From CBDFKB01 sp965248715 (lineage in GTDB: Bacteria > Pseudomonadota > Alphaproteobacteria > Rhizobiales > Rhizobiaceae), in NCBI GenBank assembly GCA_965248715.1, contig CBDFKB010000006.1:124001-188000 (forward strand): a stretch of DNA of 64,000 nt. Direction: 5' to 3'. Numbering within the stretch: position 1 is the first letter of the stretch; the number at the start of each line of letters is the position of its first letter. The notes under the pieces were generated by a model. That model saw only the letters and a list, made by a program, of their open reading frames with translations, had not been told where the DNA came from and did no database searches. Below are positions 27,525 to 36,577 of this stretch, one piece after another. A program made the translations under genes and the position numbers.

Positions 27525-28226
27525 TCAGGCGGTAGCCGCTTGATTGTGGCGCCTAGCCATGATCGCCTTTGCGGTTTCGACCGCCACCGCAGCGTCGCGG
27601 CAATACGCGTCCGCCCCGATCGCCTTGCCGAACTCCTCGTTCAACGGCGCACCGCCAACGATCACGTCTAACTGATCGCGCAAGCCCTTTTCCACCAACG
27701 TGTCGATCACAACCTTCATATAAGGCATAGTGGTGGTGAGCAGCGCCGACATGCCCAAAATTTCTGGATTATGCTCTTCGATCGCTGCCAGATAGGCGTC
27801 CACATCATTGTTGATACCGATGTTGAAGACATCGAAGCCGGCGCCTTCCATCATCATCGCCACTAAATTTTTGCCGATGTCGTGGATGTCACCCTTGACC
27901 GTGCCGATCACTATCGTACCGACTTTTGGCGCCCCAGTCTTGGCCAGCAATGGCCGCAAAATTTCCATTCCCGCCTTCATCGCATTGGCCGACATCAACA
28001 CTTCAGGCACGAACAAGATGCCGTCGCGGAAATCCTCGCCAACGATGCGCATTCCTTCGACCAGTGCCTTGGTCAATACGTCGTAGGGCATCCAGCCGCG
28101 GTTGAGCAGAATATGCGTCGCCTCGACAATTTCCTCTTTCAGCCCGTCATACAGATCATCGTGTATTTGCGGCACGAGTTCGTCGTCGGGGAGTTCGGAC
28201 AGGATGATTTCTTCTTCGTCAGACAT
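27525..28226 (-). CDS. mttC: Corrinoid methyl-carrier protein (MttC/MtaC type)
   Basis: 233-aa B12-binding protein that accepts a methyl group from MttB-type methyltransferases and presents it to the MtrH-like enzyme. Residues ~20-100 are the four-helix B12-binding cap (FVPEVLMSANAMKAGME). Residues ~102-225 are the Rossmann-like B12 domain with His115 in GDIHDIGKNL as the cobalt lower ligand. The gene heads a minus-strand pair with DUF1638 and is divergent from the PF13769-metF-mtrH set, 464 bp away. Confidence 0.94.
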   Translation of the reverse strand: MSDEEEIILSELPDDELVPQIHDDLYDGLKEEIVEATHILLNRGWMPYDVLTKALVEGMRIVGEDFRDGILFVPEVLMSANAMKAGMEILRPLLAKTGAPKVGTIVIGTVKGDIHDIGKNLVAMMMEGAGFDVFNIGINNDVDAYLAAIEEHNPEILGMSALLTTTMPYMKVVIDTLVEKGLRDQLDVIVGGAPLNEEFGKAIGADAYCRDAAVAVETAKAIMARRHNQAATA

Positions 28227-28690
28227 CGTATCTACCTGTATTGTTGTCGTTTCCGAACCGGCGAGCCGGGATTGGCAGAGGATATCGCAACCTGTCTAAG
28301 ACGCCCCAAAATCCACTGGATTTGTCTAGCGTGTCCATCGCAAACCGGGAATGATATATCGCGACCCGCAATGTGACGTATGCGACCTTCGTTGCAAGCC
28401 CTTTCTTGTTAACAGAAAATGATTAACGTTCAGGCCCCAGAGTATGGTCCCAAATTAGGAACACCATTATCAAAGCGGCGCCTGAAATTCGAATCCTAAG
28501 CAGGCGGCCATTTCTGGTCGCAAATGAAGATTATCGCGTCGCGGCAAAGGAAGCTGATTAACGGCAATTGTTTGAAAGCTGACCGGCAGACCCGCTACCC
28601 AATTGCCGGCGAATAACATGCCAGGCCATTGCTGCGGCGGTGCTCGATCAAGCTTTGGCATCAACCCAATATCGACTATAGAGGAAACCC
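28227..28690. other. 464-bp divergent regulatory region in the methyl-transfer cluster
   Basis: Region between the divergent corrinoid-protein and PF13769 genes, so both promoters should be here. A 75-codon open frame on the minus strand (28470-28697) has no recognisable pattern and overlaps the next start codon; I do not call it. Near 28405-28425 it is AT-rich (ttgttaacagaaaatgatta), a possible promoter. I see no cobalamin or SAM riboswitch core. Confidence 0.4.
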
Positions 28691-28996
28691 ATGGCAACGC
28701 TGACCACAGTATTTTGGCGTGATATACCGGCCCAGGTGATCGCCAAGGCGGGGCGTACCAACGCGAAACAGGAACTGTCGCTGCGCTTCACCGAGGCGAT
28801 CGACATGGCCGCCATGCGCGATGGCGCGACCGAAACCGATGACTATTTGGCCGATTGGCGGCGCGGTGAGCCTGTCACCTGCGGCGATAATTTGGAAGCC
28901 GAGGCTGAGGCGGCAGCGGCCAAACTCGAAGCTGACTATCCTAAACACCGGCTGGCGCAACTTGCCAAATCAGCCGGCCGCGAAATCGAAGTTTAA
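28691..28996 (+). CDS. PF13769 'virulence factor' family small protein
   Basis: 101-aa soluble protein of the family named Virulence_fact in Pfam, which in alphaproteobacteria is usually found beside metF and mttB-type genes. TVFWRDIPAQVIAKAGR and the C-terminal EADYPKHRLAQLAKSAGREIEV are seen. There is no signal or membrane segment. gagga sits just upstream of ATG 28691. It is 11 bp before metF. The family name is historical; a role in one-carbon metabolism is suggested by context only. Confidence 0.86.
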   Translation: MATLTTVFWRDIPAQVIAKAGRTNAKQELSLRFTEAIDMAAMRDGATETDDYLADWRRGEPVTCGDNLEAEAEAAAAKLEADYPKHRLAQLAKSAGREIEV

Positions 28997-29007
28997 GGCA
29001 ACCGACC

Positions 29008-29871
29008 ATGGCACACCATATTCCAGCTTCCATCGAAATATCGCCTAGCCAGGCTTTGCAAATGGAAGCGATCGAAACCTTCATTCCGGCCGGCGCCAGG
29101 GTCTACATTACCGATGTCGGCACCCACAGCTCCGCCGACATGGCCGCCGGCTGTGCCAGGCTCTTGCGGCATAGCCTGATCGCGGTGCCGCATATTGCCG
29201 CCAGACGATTATCCGATATGGCCGATCTTGAGGACAAAATCAAACGTTACGCCGGTGCCGGTGTTCACGACATCTTGGTGATCGGCGGCAGCCCGGACCG
29301 CAAGGTCGGCAACATTTCCGCAACCATGGAAGTGCTGGAAACCGGCTTGTTTGACGCAAATGGCATTAAGGCAATTGGCATCGCCGGCCACCCGGAGGGT
29401 TCCCCTGACTTTTCCGACGCGGTCGCCGCCGAGACCCTGAAACTCAAACTGGCGTTTTCCGAGCGCACCGATGCCAAGATGCGCATCGTCACCCAGTTCG
29501 GCTTCGACGCTAAGCGATTCATCAACTGGGCCGAAGGCGTGCAGCAATCAGGGATCGATTTACCGATTCATCTCGGCGTCGCCGGTCCGGCGAGAATCAC
29601 CACCCTGATCAAATTCGCCGCCATGTGCGGTGTCGGCAATTCGTTGAGCTTCCTGAAAAAGCAGGCAACCAAGGTGACCACATTGGCGATCGGATTTTCA
29701 CCGGAAAGCGTCGTCAAACCGATCGAAGAAAATTTTATTGCCAATCCGGATGGCCCCATTCGGCAAATCCATGTATTCCCATTCGGTGGTGCCAAGAAAT
29801 CTGCCGAATGGCTGGCCGAGCGCGGGTCGTGGCAAATTGGAGCTTCGTTGGAGAACGCCGTCAACGGCTAA
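29008..29871 (+). CDS. metF: Methylenetetrahydrofolate reductase-like protein
   Basis: 287-aa FAD-dependent TIM-barrel enzyme of the MetF family, linking methyl-THF and methylene-THF. Conserved stretches are IEISPSQALQMEA, HIAARRLSDMADLED (barrel His/Arg), VIGGSPDR and TQFGFDAKRFINW. It is shorter and more divergent than housekeeping MetF (about 300 aa with PPKTE at the N-terminus), as for the cluster-linked type. In this context it probably runs in the oxidative direction, turning methyl-THF from amine demethylation into methylene-THF. It is 11 bp after the PF13769 gene and 49 bp before the MtrH-like gene. Confidence 0.88.
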   Translation: MAHHIPASIEISPSQALQMEAIETFIPAGARVYITDVGTHSSADMAAGCARLLRHSLIAVPHIAARRLSDMADLEDKIKRYAGAGVHDILVIGGSPDRKVGNISATMEVLETGLFDANGIKAIGIAGHPEGSPDFSDAVAAETLKLKLAFSERTDAKMRIVTQFGFDAKRFINWAEGVQQSGIDLPIHLGVAGPARITTLIKFAAMCGVGNSLSFLKKQATKVTTLAIGFSPESVVKPIEENFIANPDGPIRQIHVFPFGGAKKSAEWLAERGSWQIGASLENAVNG

Positions 29872-29919
29872 CTTTCCAGACCCGGCACCGATCAATTTTT
29901 CGATACAGGAAACCGAAAC

Positions 29920-30882
29920 ATGACCCATACTATCGTCGCGTCCGCAAGCCGGGAAGTTGTGATTGGGTTTGATCAACCGTTCTGCGTGATTGGCGAGCGG
30001 ATCAACCCGACCGGGCGCAAGAAACTAGCCTCCGAAATGATCGCCGGCAATTTCGAAACGGTCAAGGCGGACGCCCTAGCACAACTTGCCGCCGGCGCCA
30101 GCATATTGGACGTAAATGCCGGGGTCACCGCAGTCGATCCCAACCAGACCGAACCACCGTTGCTGCGCCAGACCATCGAATTGGTGCAGTCAATCGTCGA
30201 TATTCCGCTTTGCATAGATTCTTCCGTCCCCCTGGCCCTAGCCGCCGGCCTGGAAACCGCCAAGGGTCGACCGCTGGTCAATTCGGTAACCGGAGAGGAG
30301 GACCGCTTGGAAGCGATCCTGCCGTTGATCAAGAAATATAATGTTCCGGTGGTGGCGATCTCGAACGACGAAAGCGGCATTTCCGAAGACCCGGACGTGC
30401 GCTTTGAAGTTGCCCGCAAAATCGTCCAGCGCGCCGCTGATTTTGGCATTCCGGCCTGTGACATCGTGGTCGATCCGCTGGTCATGCCGATTGGCGCCAT
30501 GGGGACCGCCGGGCGCCAAGTGTTTGCACTGGTGCGCCGCCTGCGCGAGGAATTGAAGGTTAACACCACTTGTGGCGCCTCCAACATCTCCTTCGGCCTG
30601 CCGCATCGCCACGGCATCAACGCCGCATTCTTGCCGATGGCAATTGCCTCAGGCATGACCTCGGCGATTATGAACCCGTGCCGACCGGCCGAAATGGAAG
30701 CGGTAGCCGGCGCCAATGTGTTGATGGGAACTGACGAAAACTGTGCCCAGTGGATCACGAATTTCCGCGACTACGCGCCAGCACCGGCCAATGCCAATGC
30801 CACAGCGGAAACCAGCAATGCGGCAGCTTCCGCCGGCGGTCGGCGCCGTGGTGGACGGGCATCAAGGCGTGGTACGGCCTAG
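29920..30882 (+). CDS. MtrH-like methyltetrahydrofolate:corrinoid methyltransferase
   Basis: 320-aa pterin-binding TIM-barrel methyltransferase. It carries the methyl group between the corrinoid protein and tetrahydrofolate. Typical segments are VIGERINPTGRKKLASEM, ILDVNAGVTAVDPNQTEP, IDSSVPLALAAGLE and VVDPLVMPIGAMGTAG. The C-terminus after ~residue 290 is an Ala/Asn linker followed by GGRRRGGRASRRGTA, an Arg-rich tail like those on Bmt, MttB and RACo here. Its stop codon TAG is the first triplet of a REP element. Confidence 0.92.
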   Translation: MTHTIVASASREVVIGFDQPFCVIGERINPTGRKKLASEMIAGNFETVKADALAQLAAGASILDVNAGVTAVDPNQTEPPLLRQTIELVQSIVDIPLCIDSSVPLALAAGLETAKGRPLVNSVTGEEDRLEAILPLIKKYNVPVVAISNDESGISEDPDVRFEVARKIVQRAADFGIPACDIVVDPLVMPIGAMGTAGRQVFALVRRLREELKVNTTCGASNISFGLPHRHGINAAFLPMAIASGMTSAIMNPCRPAEMEAVAGANVLMGTDENCAQWITNFRDYAPAPANANATAETSNAAASAGGRRRGGRASRRGTA

Positions 30883-30983
30883 AGCACTTTTCGCGATTTG
30901 TGAATCGCAAATAGTACTCTATCTATTTGTTTTGGACACAATTTTTCTGAAAACCGGCCACCGCTTTTCAGATTGTGCTCTAG
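30880..30983 (-). repeat. REP-like element type B, uninterrupted inverse copy
   Basis: About 104 bp, the near-identical inverse of 22048-22149. It keeps the sequence (in reverse gcgaaaagtgctctagg) that the IS110 split in the other copy, so it is the empty-site version. It starts at the TAG stop of the MtrH-like gene and could act as a terminator or mRNA stabiliser. Confidence 0.88.
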
Positions 30984-31060
30984 TTTCGCTTTTTTGATTA
31001 CCACCGTCGCGCGCTACGGCGGGATTATCAGTGGTTACTCAAACTCTGGCCTTGCATGCA

Positions 31061-33095
31061 ATGACCGATCCACTCGTCCTATTCATGCCTTCAGGCCGGC
31101 GCGGACGCTTTCCCAAGGGCACGCCGGTATTAGAAGCCGCCCGCCAGATTGGGGTCTATGTCGAAAGCGTGTGTGGTGGTCGCGGCATTTGCGGTCGCTG
31201 CCAGGTTGCGGTGGCCGAGGGACAGTTTGCCAAGCACGGCATCACCTCGTCAGCGGAAAATCTATCGGAGTTTTCCAAGACCGAAATCCGCTATGCCTCT
31301 AAACGCGATCTGGCAACCGGGCGCAGGCTGTCATGCTCAGCGCTGATCGATGGCGATCTGGTGATCGACATTCCGGCCGATACCTCCAGCAATCGCCAAA
31401 TCGTGCGCAAAGCCGACGATGGGCGGGTAATCGAACGCGATCCGGCAGTAAAGCTTTGCTATGTCGAGGTTGCGGAACCGGACATGGACGAACCAACCGG
31501 CGACCTTGACCGCTTGCACTTAGCGCTGATGGAGCAATGGGGCCTCGAAAACATCGATACCGACTACCATGTATTACCATTGGTGCAACCGGTGTTGCGC
31601 AAGGGTGAATGGAAGGTAACCGCCGCCCTTTACGAAGACAATGGCCAGCATAAACTGATTGCGATCTGGCCCGGGCTGCACAATCGCGCCTACGGACTGG
31701 CGGTCGACGTCGGTTCAACCACCATTGCCGCCCACTTGGTTAATTTATTGTCTGGAACGACGTTGGCGACCGGTGGGGTTTCCAATCCGCAGATCCGTTT
31801 CGGCGAAGACCTGATGAGCCGGGTCTCCTATGTGATGATGAACCCGGACGGACGCCAGGCGATGACGATTGCGGTACGCGAGGCAATCAACGAACTGGCG
31901 GTCGAAGTGTGTGCATCGGTTGATGGCACGCTTGGTGACATTCTCGAATGCGTGCTGGTTGGCAATCCGATCATGCACCATCTGTTTCTCGGCATTGATC
32001 CGACCGAACTTGGTGGCGCACCATTTGCCCTGGCGGTTTCCCGACGCATCTATTGCCGGGCTTCAGCACTCGATCTGCACTTTAATCCCGGATGCCGCAC
32101 CTATGTGTTGCCGTGCATTGCTGGCCATGTGGGGGCGGACGCTGCTGCGGCAACCCTGAGCGAAGGCCCGCACCGCTGCGACAAACTGATGCTGTTGGTC
32201 GATGTGGGCACCAATGCGGAAATTGTACTCGGTTCGAAAAACCGGGTGGTAGCAGCTTCGTCACCCGACCGGCCCTGCCTTCGAAGGCGCGGAAATTTCC
32301 TCCGGTCAGCGTGCCGCGCCTGGCGCGGTGGAGCGGGTGCGGGTCGATCCGCTAACCCTCAACCCTACTATCCGCATCATCGGCTCGGAGAAATGGTCGA
32401 ACGAGGATGGCTTCGCGCAAGAAGCGGCAAACACCGGGATTACCGGCATATGCGGTTCCGGCATCATCGAGGTGGTTGCCGAAATGTTCTTGGCCGGTAT
32501 TATTTCCGAAGATGGAGTGATCGACGGTTCGCTGGCCGAAAGGTCCGACCGCATCATCAAAAACGGCCGCACCTGGTCTTATGTGTTGTGGCGCGGTTCG
32601 CCGGAACTGGTTGTTACCCAAAACGATGTGCGGGCAATACAGTTGGCGAAAGCAGCGCTTTTTGCCGGCATCCGGTTGTTGATGGACAAGCTCGGCGTCG
32701 AAACAGTCGACACTATCCGCCTCGCTGGCGCATTCGGCTCTTTCATCGACACCAAATACGCCATGGTGCTGGGGCTGATCCCCGATTGTCCGTTGGAAAA
32801 TGTCGCCAGCGTCGGCAACGCCGCCGGCACCGGCGCCCGCATGGCATTGTTGAACCGCACCTATCGCCGCGAGATTGAGGAAACCGTGCGCAACATCGAA
32901 AAAATCGAAACCGCGCTCGAACCGCGTTTTCAGGAGCATTTCGTCAACGCGATGGCACTGCCGAACAAGACCGAGGCCTTTCCCCACCTGGCCAAAACGG
33001 TCGAATTGCCGAAGCGCGAAATCGGTGCTGGCGCATCCGATGGCGATGGACCAGCCGGCGGTCGGCGGCGTAGAAGGCGCCGCAAGGTGCCCTGA
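31061..33095 (+). CDS. RACo-like corrinoid activation protein (2Fe-2S, ASKHA, DUF4445), with one frameshift
   Basis: ATP-dependent reductive activator that rescues oxidised corrinoid protein. The N-terminal 2Fe-2S ferredoxin domain has CGGRGICGRC and a fourth Cys in RRLSC. A middle domain follows, then the ASKHA ATPase (VDVGSTTIAAHLV, VDVGTNAEIVLG). At about 32267 one extra g (cacccgacc; cacccacc would restore frame) breaks the frame. The sequence resumes in the next frame as TGPAFEGAEISSGQRAAPG and runs to 33095. The tail is GGRRRRRRRKVP. ATG 31061 gives MTDPLVLFMPSG. The frameshift is either a sequencing error or a true loss of function. Confidence 0.88.
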
Positions 33096-33164
33096 TACCG
33101 ACGGTGGCTATAAAAGCTGGCATCAGACATTACCTGCGCTGGCGCCTGTGGACGATTTGGCGCT

Positions 33165-33211
33165 AGCGCTTGTCACCCAAAACCGGTACCCACTTTTGGG
33201 TGACAAGCGCT
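33165..33211. terminator. REP-like perfect hairpin, possible bidirectional terminator
   Basis: Arms agcgcttgtcacccaaaa and ttttgggtgacaagcgct are perfect inverses around an 11-base loop (ccggtacccac). It is the core of the dispersed REP family reduced to a clean hairpin. It lies between the convergent RACo gene and the gene at 33210, whose stop codon it touches, so it could end both transcripts. Confidence 0.7.
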
Positions 33212-33575
33212 ATAACTCACCGCCTTGGTCGAGGCATTTCAGGTCCAGTTTGGCGGATATCTTTTTCAGCAGGGCTTCGGCTACCAGATCGGCATCTCGA
33301 TCCAGCGGAAATCCGCCCGATGCGCCGTCGTTGCCATCATTGACCCGAAGATTGTTTCCATAACCGGTATATTTAATTTCCCCCCGAACACTGGATGTGG
33401 TCACAGGGTCGATGCCAAGCGCGTTGATATCGCCACCATCAAGAGCCGCCCATTGTTCGATTTCGTTGCGGAAATTGTCGCCGAAAAACAAAAACACCCC
33501 GGCAAGCAGCAAGCTGGCCAGCATCACCGTGTTTCTCATCACGTTAAATAGGTTTTGCATCAACATGTCCGCCAC
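33210..33575 (-). CDS. Small single-pass membrane protein, hypothetical
   Basis: 121 aa with one N-terminal transmembrane segment or uncleaved signal (TVMLASLLLAGVFLFFGDN). A soluble periplasmic part of about 85 residues follows, reading RNEIEQWAALDGGDINALG, then KYTGYGNNLRVNDGNDGA. I do not recognise the family. It is co-directional with the next membrane-protein gene upstream. The stop codon lies at the edge of the REP hairpin. Confidence 0.65.
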   Translation of the reverse strand: MADMLMQNLFNVMRNTVMLASLLLAGVFLFFGDNFRNEIEQWAALDGGDINALGIDPVTTSSVRGEIKYTGYGNNLRVNDGNDGASGGFPLDRDADLVAEALLKKISAKLDLKCLDQGGEL

Positions 33576-33626
33576 TCCTCATAACCGGTGTAGCGGTTAT
33601 TATGTCACGTCATGGTAAAGCGGCTG

Positions 33627-34066
33627 TTAATCTCCAGCGATATTGCCGTTTCCTGTGGTCTTGCTACTGCCGGCAATCGCCTTTCGCGCTTTGCGCAATT
33701 CCCGCCGGCAAATCAATAATGCCAGCACCGGCACCATAAACAGCAGCAAGGACACCAACAGCCGATAAGCCATTTCCAGGCTCACCCCAGTATCACCACT
33801 CGCAATAGCCTGCCACAGCGGGTAGATTATGAAAATTGCGAACGGCACGTATCGGAATAAATGGTACCGGGGGTTGGTGTCGACCTCCCGGTCGGCCAGC
33901 CAATTAAACAGAAATTGAAAGGCAATTGCGCCAACCCCGGCAGCGATCGCCCACAAATAGCCGCCGGCGGCCTCAAGCAGATAGAGTGCAAAGCCAGCCA
34001 GCATTGCGTAAAGAGCGATCGTGACCAGCCATTCAAGGCGGCAAGGAACCGCTCATCGCTGTACAC
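33627..34066 (-). CDS. Small multi-pass membrane protein, hypothetical, possibly frameshifted near its N-terminus
   Basis: The clear part is an ATG frame from 34004 (125 aa) with three to four hydrophobic helices (YLWAIAAGVGAIAFQFLF, FAIFIIYPLWQAIA, LLVSLLLFMVPVLALLIC) and a basic tail. Upstream, another frame from GTG 34066 reads MYSDERFLAALN. Adding one g at about 34035 would join it as LAALEWLVTIALYAMLAGF, a natural first helix. So the full protein may be about 145 aa with a one-base deletion. It could equally start at 34004. No family is recognised. Confidence 0.6.
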
Positions 34067-34133
34067 GGCGAACAGTCCCTTTTGCGGTTTTCGCGTTCAT
34101 GGCATTACCGGGTAAAGCCTATCCAGTTTTGGA

Positions 34134-36566
34134 TTAACCGTCCTCGGCTAACGCCTTTGCTTGCTTGACCCACTGGTCGCGATCGATCCGGCCTTTGAAA
34201 TTCAAATAGCTGTCGACCCAGTCTCGCTCGGCCTTTTTCCACTGTCCGATCTGTTCGAACTTGTAGATGCCGAGCCCGTGCAACAGGCCTTCCAACTTCG
34301 GACCGACGCCGGAAATTTGCTTCAGATCATCAATACTTGATGGCCGTTCCATTGCTGGCGGCCGGTCGCGGTCGAGCACTGCCGCGTCACTATCGCCTTC
34401 GGCTGTTGTGTCGCTGCTCATTAGCGAAGCGACGCTTGATGCAACACCATCATCGCCGCCGGAAGGCTGATCGTATCCGTCCGCACCGGGCATGGTGATG
34501 ACCGGGCGCATATGCGCCAGAATTTCGTCCGGCAAGTGGCACTTGACCTGATGGCCCTCGGCAAGTTTGCGCACTGGCGGCATTTCGATATCGCACAATC
34601 CGCCCTCGACTTGATCCTTCCAACGGCAACGGGTCTGGAACGGACAGCCAGGTGGCGGGTTCATCGCCGATGGAATGTCCCCTTCCAGGACGATGTGCTC
34701 TTTGCGGATTCTGGTATCGGCAATTGGTACCGCTGACAGCAAGGCCTCAGTATAGGGGTGATAAGGCGGCGCGAACACTTGGTCGGTCGAACCCATCTCC
34801 ACCACGTGGCCGAGATACATCACCATTACCCGGTCGGACAGATAACGCACGATTGACAGATCATGGGAGATGAACAACAGGGTGGTTTTCTCGTCGCGCT
34901 GGATTTCCATCAGCAGATCGGTAACGGCTGCTTGCACCGACACATCAAGGGCCGAGACCGGTTCATCGGCAACCACGATCTTGGCCTTGCCGGCGAACGC
35001 CCTGGCGATACCGACACGCTGTTTTTGTCCGCCGGACAATTGCCGCGGCATGCGCTCGGCAAATATCCGTGGCAGTTTCACCAGGTCCAATAGTTCCAGC
35101 ATGTGCGCGCGGCGCTCAGAGGTATTATCGCCGATCCCGAACACTTCGAGTGCCCGGATGATCTGTCGCCCGACCGTCATCGATGGATTAAGGGTATCAA
35201 ACGGGTTTTGGAACACCATTTGGATCGACGAAACGGTTTCCGTATTGCGATCGAAAATCGGAATGTCGCCGATCTCCTGATTGTCCATGATGATTTTGCC
35301 ATCAGTGGCGGTTTCCAACCCCATCAACACCTTGGCGAAGGTGGATTTGCCACAACCAGATTCGCCGACGATCGCCAGGGTTTCCGATTCCCTAGCCTCA
35401 AACGACAGGGTCTCGTTGGCTTTGATGACCTTGGTTTCGCCACTTGAGCCAAAAAGCGCGTTAGCCGCAACCTCATAATATTTCTTCAGGTTCTGCATTT
35501 TCAGAACCACTTTGCCGATTTCCGCCTTTTCTTTGGCTATCTCCACCGGCAGCGGCGCGAACCAGTCGATTTCGGTGAATTTGATGCACCTGGTGTCGTG
35601 GCGGTCGTCACCTTCCACCGGATACATCGCGACATCAGCGGCATCACAACGACCTTCGTCGAAATAGTCGCAACGCGGACCAAAATTGCAGCCAGGCGGG
35701 CGCTCATGCGGTAGTGGGAAATTGCCCGGTATGGCGATCAGCGGCCGTTCGTTCTTGTCTGCTCCCGGCAGCGGGATCGAGCGGAACAATGCCTGGGTAT
35801 AAGGATGCTGCATCTTATCGAACACATCCTTGATCGAGCCGGTTTCCACCGCCTCGCCAGAATACATCACGCAAAGCCGGTCGCAGGTCTCCAGAATCAA
35901 GCCCAGATTGTGCGATATAAACAGCATCGAAGTGCCGTATTTCTTGCCAAGACCCTTGACCAGATCGACAATACCGGCCTCGACTGTAACATCGAGCGCG
36001 GTGGTCGGCTCGTCGAGAATGAGCAGCGATGGTTTCGACATCAGCGCCATGGCGATGACGATCCTTTGCTGCTGACCGCCGGATAATTGGTGCGGGAAGC
36101 TTTTCAGGATCCGTTCCGGATCTGGTAGGCGCACGTCCTTGACCACTTGTAGAGCCAACTCATAGGCTTCTTGGTCGCTGGCGCCCTCATGGATCTGCGG
36201 CACTTCCATCAGTTGCCTGCCGACCTTCATCGCCGGATTGAGTGACGCCATCGGCTCCTGATAGATCATGGCGATTTCCGAACCGCGAATGTCGCGCAAT
36301 TCCTCATCGCTGAATGTGTTCAAGTCGCGGCCCTTGAACTTGATGGTGCCGCCGACGACGGCGCCATTGACACCAAGGTCTTGCATGACGCCGAGTGCCA
36401 CAGTGGATTTACCGCAACCCGATTCGCCGACCAGGCCCATCGCCTCACCAGGTTTCACAGTGCACGAAAAGTCCATCACCGCCGGTATTTCGCGTAACCT
36501 GGTAAAGAAGCTGATCGAAAGATTTTCGATTTCCAGGATCGGGCCGTCATAGTCCCATTTTGCCAT
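34134..36566 (-). CDS. Fused DppD-DppF ABC ATPase with C-terminal helix-hairpin-helix domain
   Basis: 810-aa double ATPase of a peptide/opine-type importer. NBD1: Walker A GLVGESGCGKST (45-54), signature LSGGQQQR, Walker B ILDEPTTALD, and an oligopeptide C-terminal zinc-like motif (CNFGPRCDYFDEGRC). NBD2: AIVGESGCGKST, LSGGQKQR, VADEPVSALD, then CPFQTRC. The last ~70 residues (DDLKQISGVGPKLEGLLHG to the end) form a helix-hairpin-helix domain like the C-terminal extension of alphaproteobacterial NuoE, which is unusual on an ABC ATPase. It is the last gene of the SBP-permease-permease-ATPase operon. Confidence 0.93.
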   Translation of the reverse strand: MAKWDYDGPILEIENLSISFFTRLREIPAVMDFSCTVKPGEAMGLVGESGCGKSTVALGVMQDLGVNGAVVGGTIKFKGRDLNTFSDEELRDIRGSEIAMIYQEPMASLNPAMKVGRQLMEVPQIHEGASDQEAYELALQVVKDVRLPDPERILKSFPHQLSGGQQQRIVIAMALMSKPSLLILDEPTTALDVTVEAGIVDLVKGLGKKYGTSMLFISHNLGLILETCDRLCVMYSGEAVETGSIKDVFDKMQHPYTQALFRSIPLPGADKNERPLIAIPGNFPLPHERPPGCNFGPRCDYFDEGRCDAADVAMYPVEGDDRHDTRCIKFTEIDWFAPLPVEIAKEKAEIGKVVLKMQNLKKYYEVAANALFGSSGETKVIKANETLSFEARESETLAIVGESGCGKSTFAKVLMGLETATDGKIIMDNQEIGDIPIFDRNTETVSSIQMVFQNPFDTLNPSMTVGRQIIRALEVFGIGDNTSERRAHMLELLDLVKLPRIFAERMPRQLSGGQKQRVGIARAFAGKAKIVVADEPVSALDVSVQAAVTDLLMEIQRDEKTTLLFISHDLSIVRYLSDRVMVMYLGHVVEMGSTDQVFAPPYHPYTEALLSAVPIADTRIRKEHIVLEGDIPSAMNPPPGCPFQTRCRWKDQVEGGLCDIEMPPVRKLAEGHQVKCHLPDEILAHMRPVITMPGADGYDQPSGGDDGVASSVASLMSSDTTAEGDSDAAVLDRDRPPAMERPSSIDDLKQISGVGPKLEGLLHGLGIYKFEQIGQWKKAERDWVDSYLNFKGRIDRDQWVKQAKALAEDG

Positions 36567-36577
36567 GATCGTTTCCC

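Noticed and set aside
28227..28690. Cobalamin or SAM riboswitch before the corrinoid or metF genes
   Set aside because: I looked for conserved cores and saw none; only an AT-rich promoter-like patch is present.
28470..28697. 75-codon minus-strand frame in the divergent region
   Set aside because: It overlaps the PF13769 start codon and has no family pattern or binding site.
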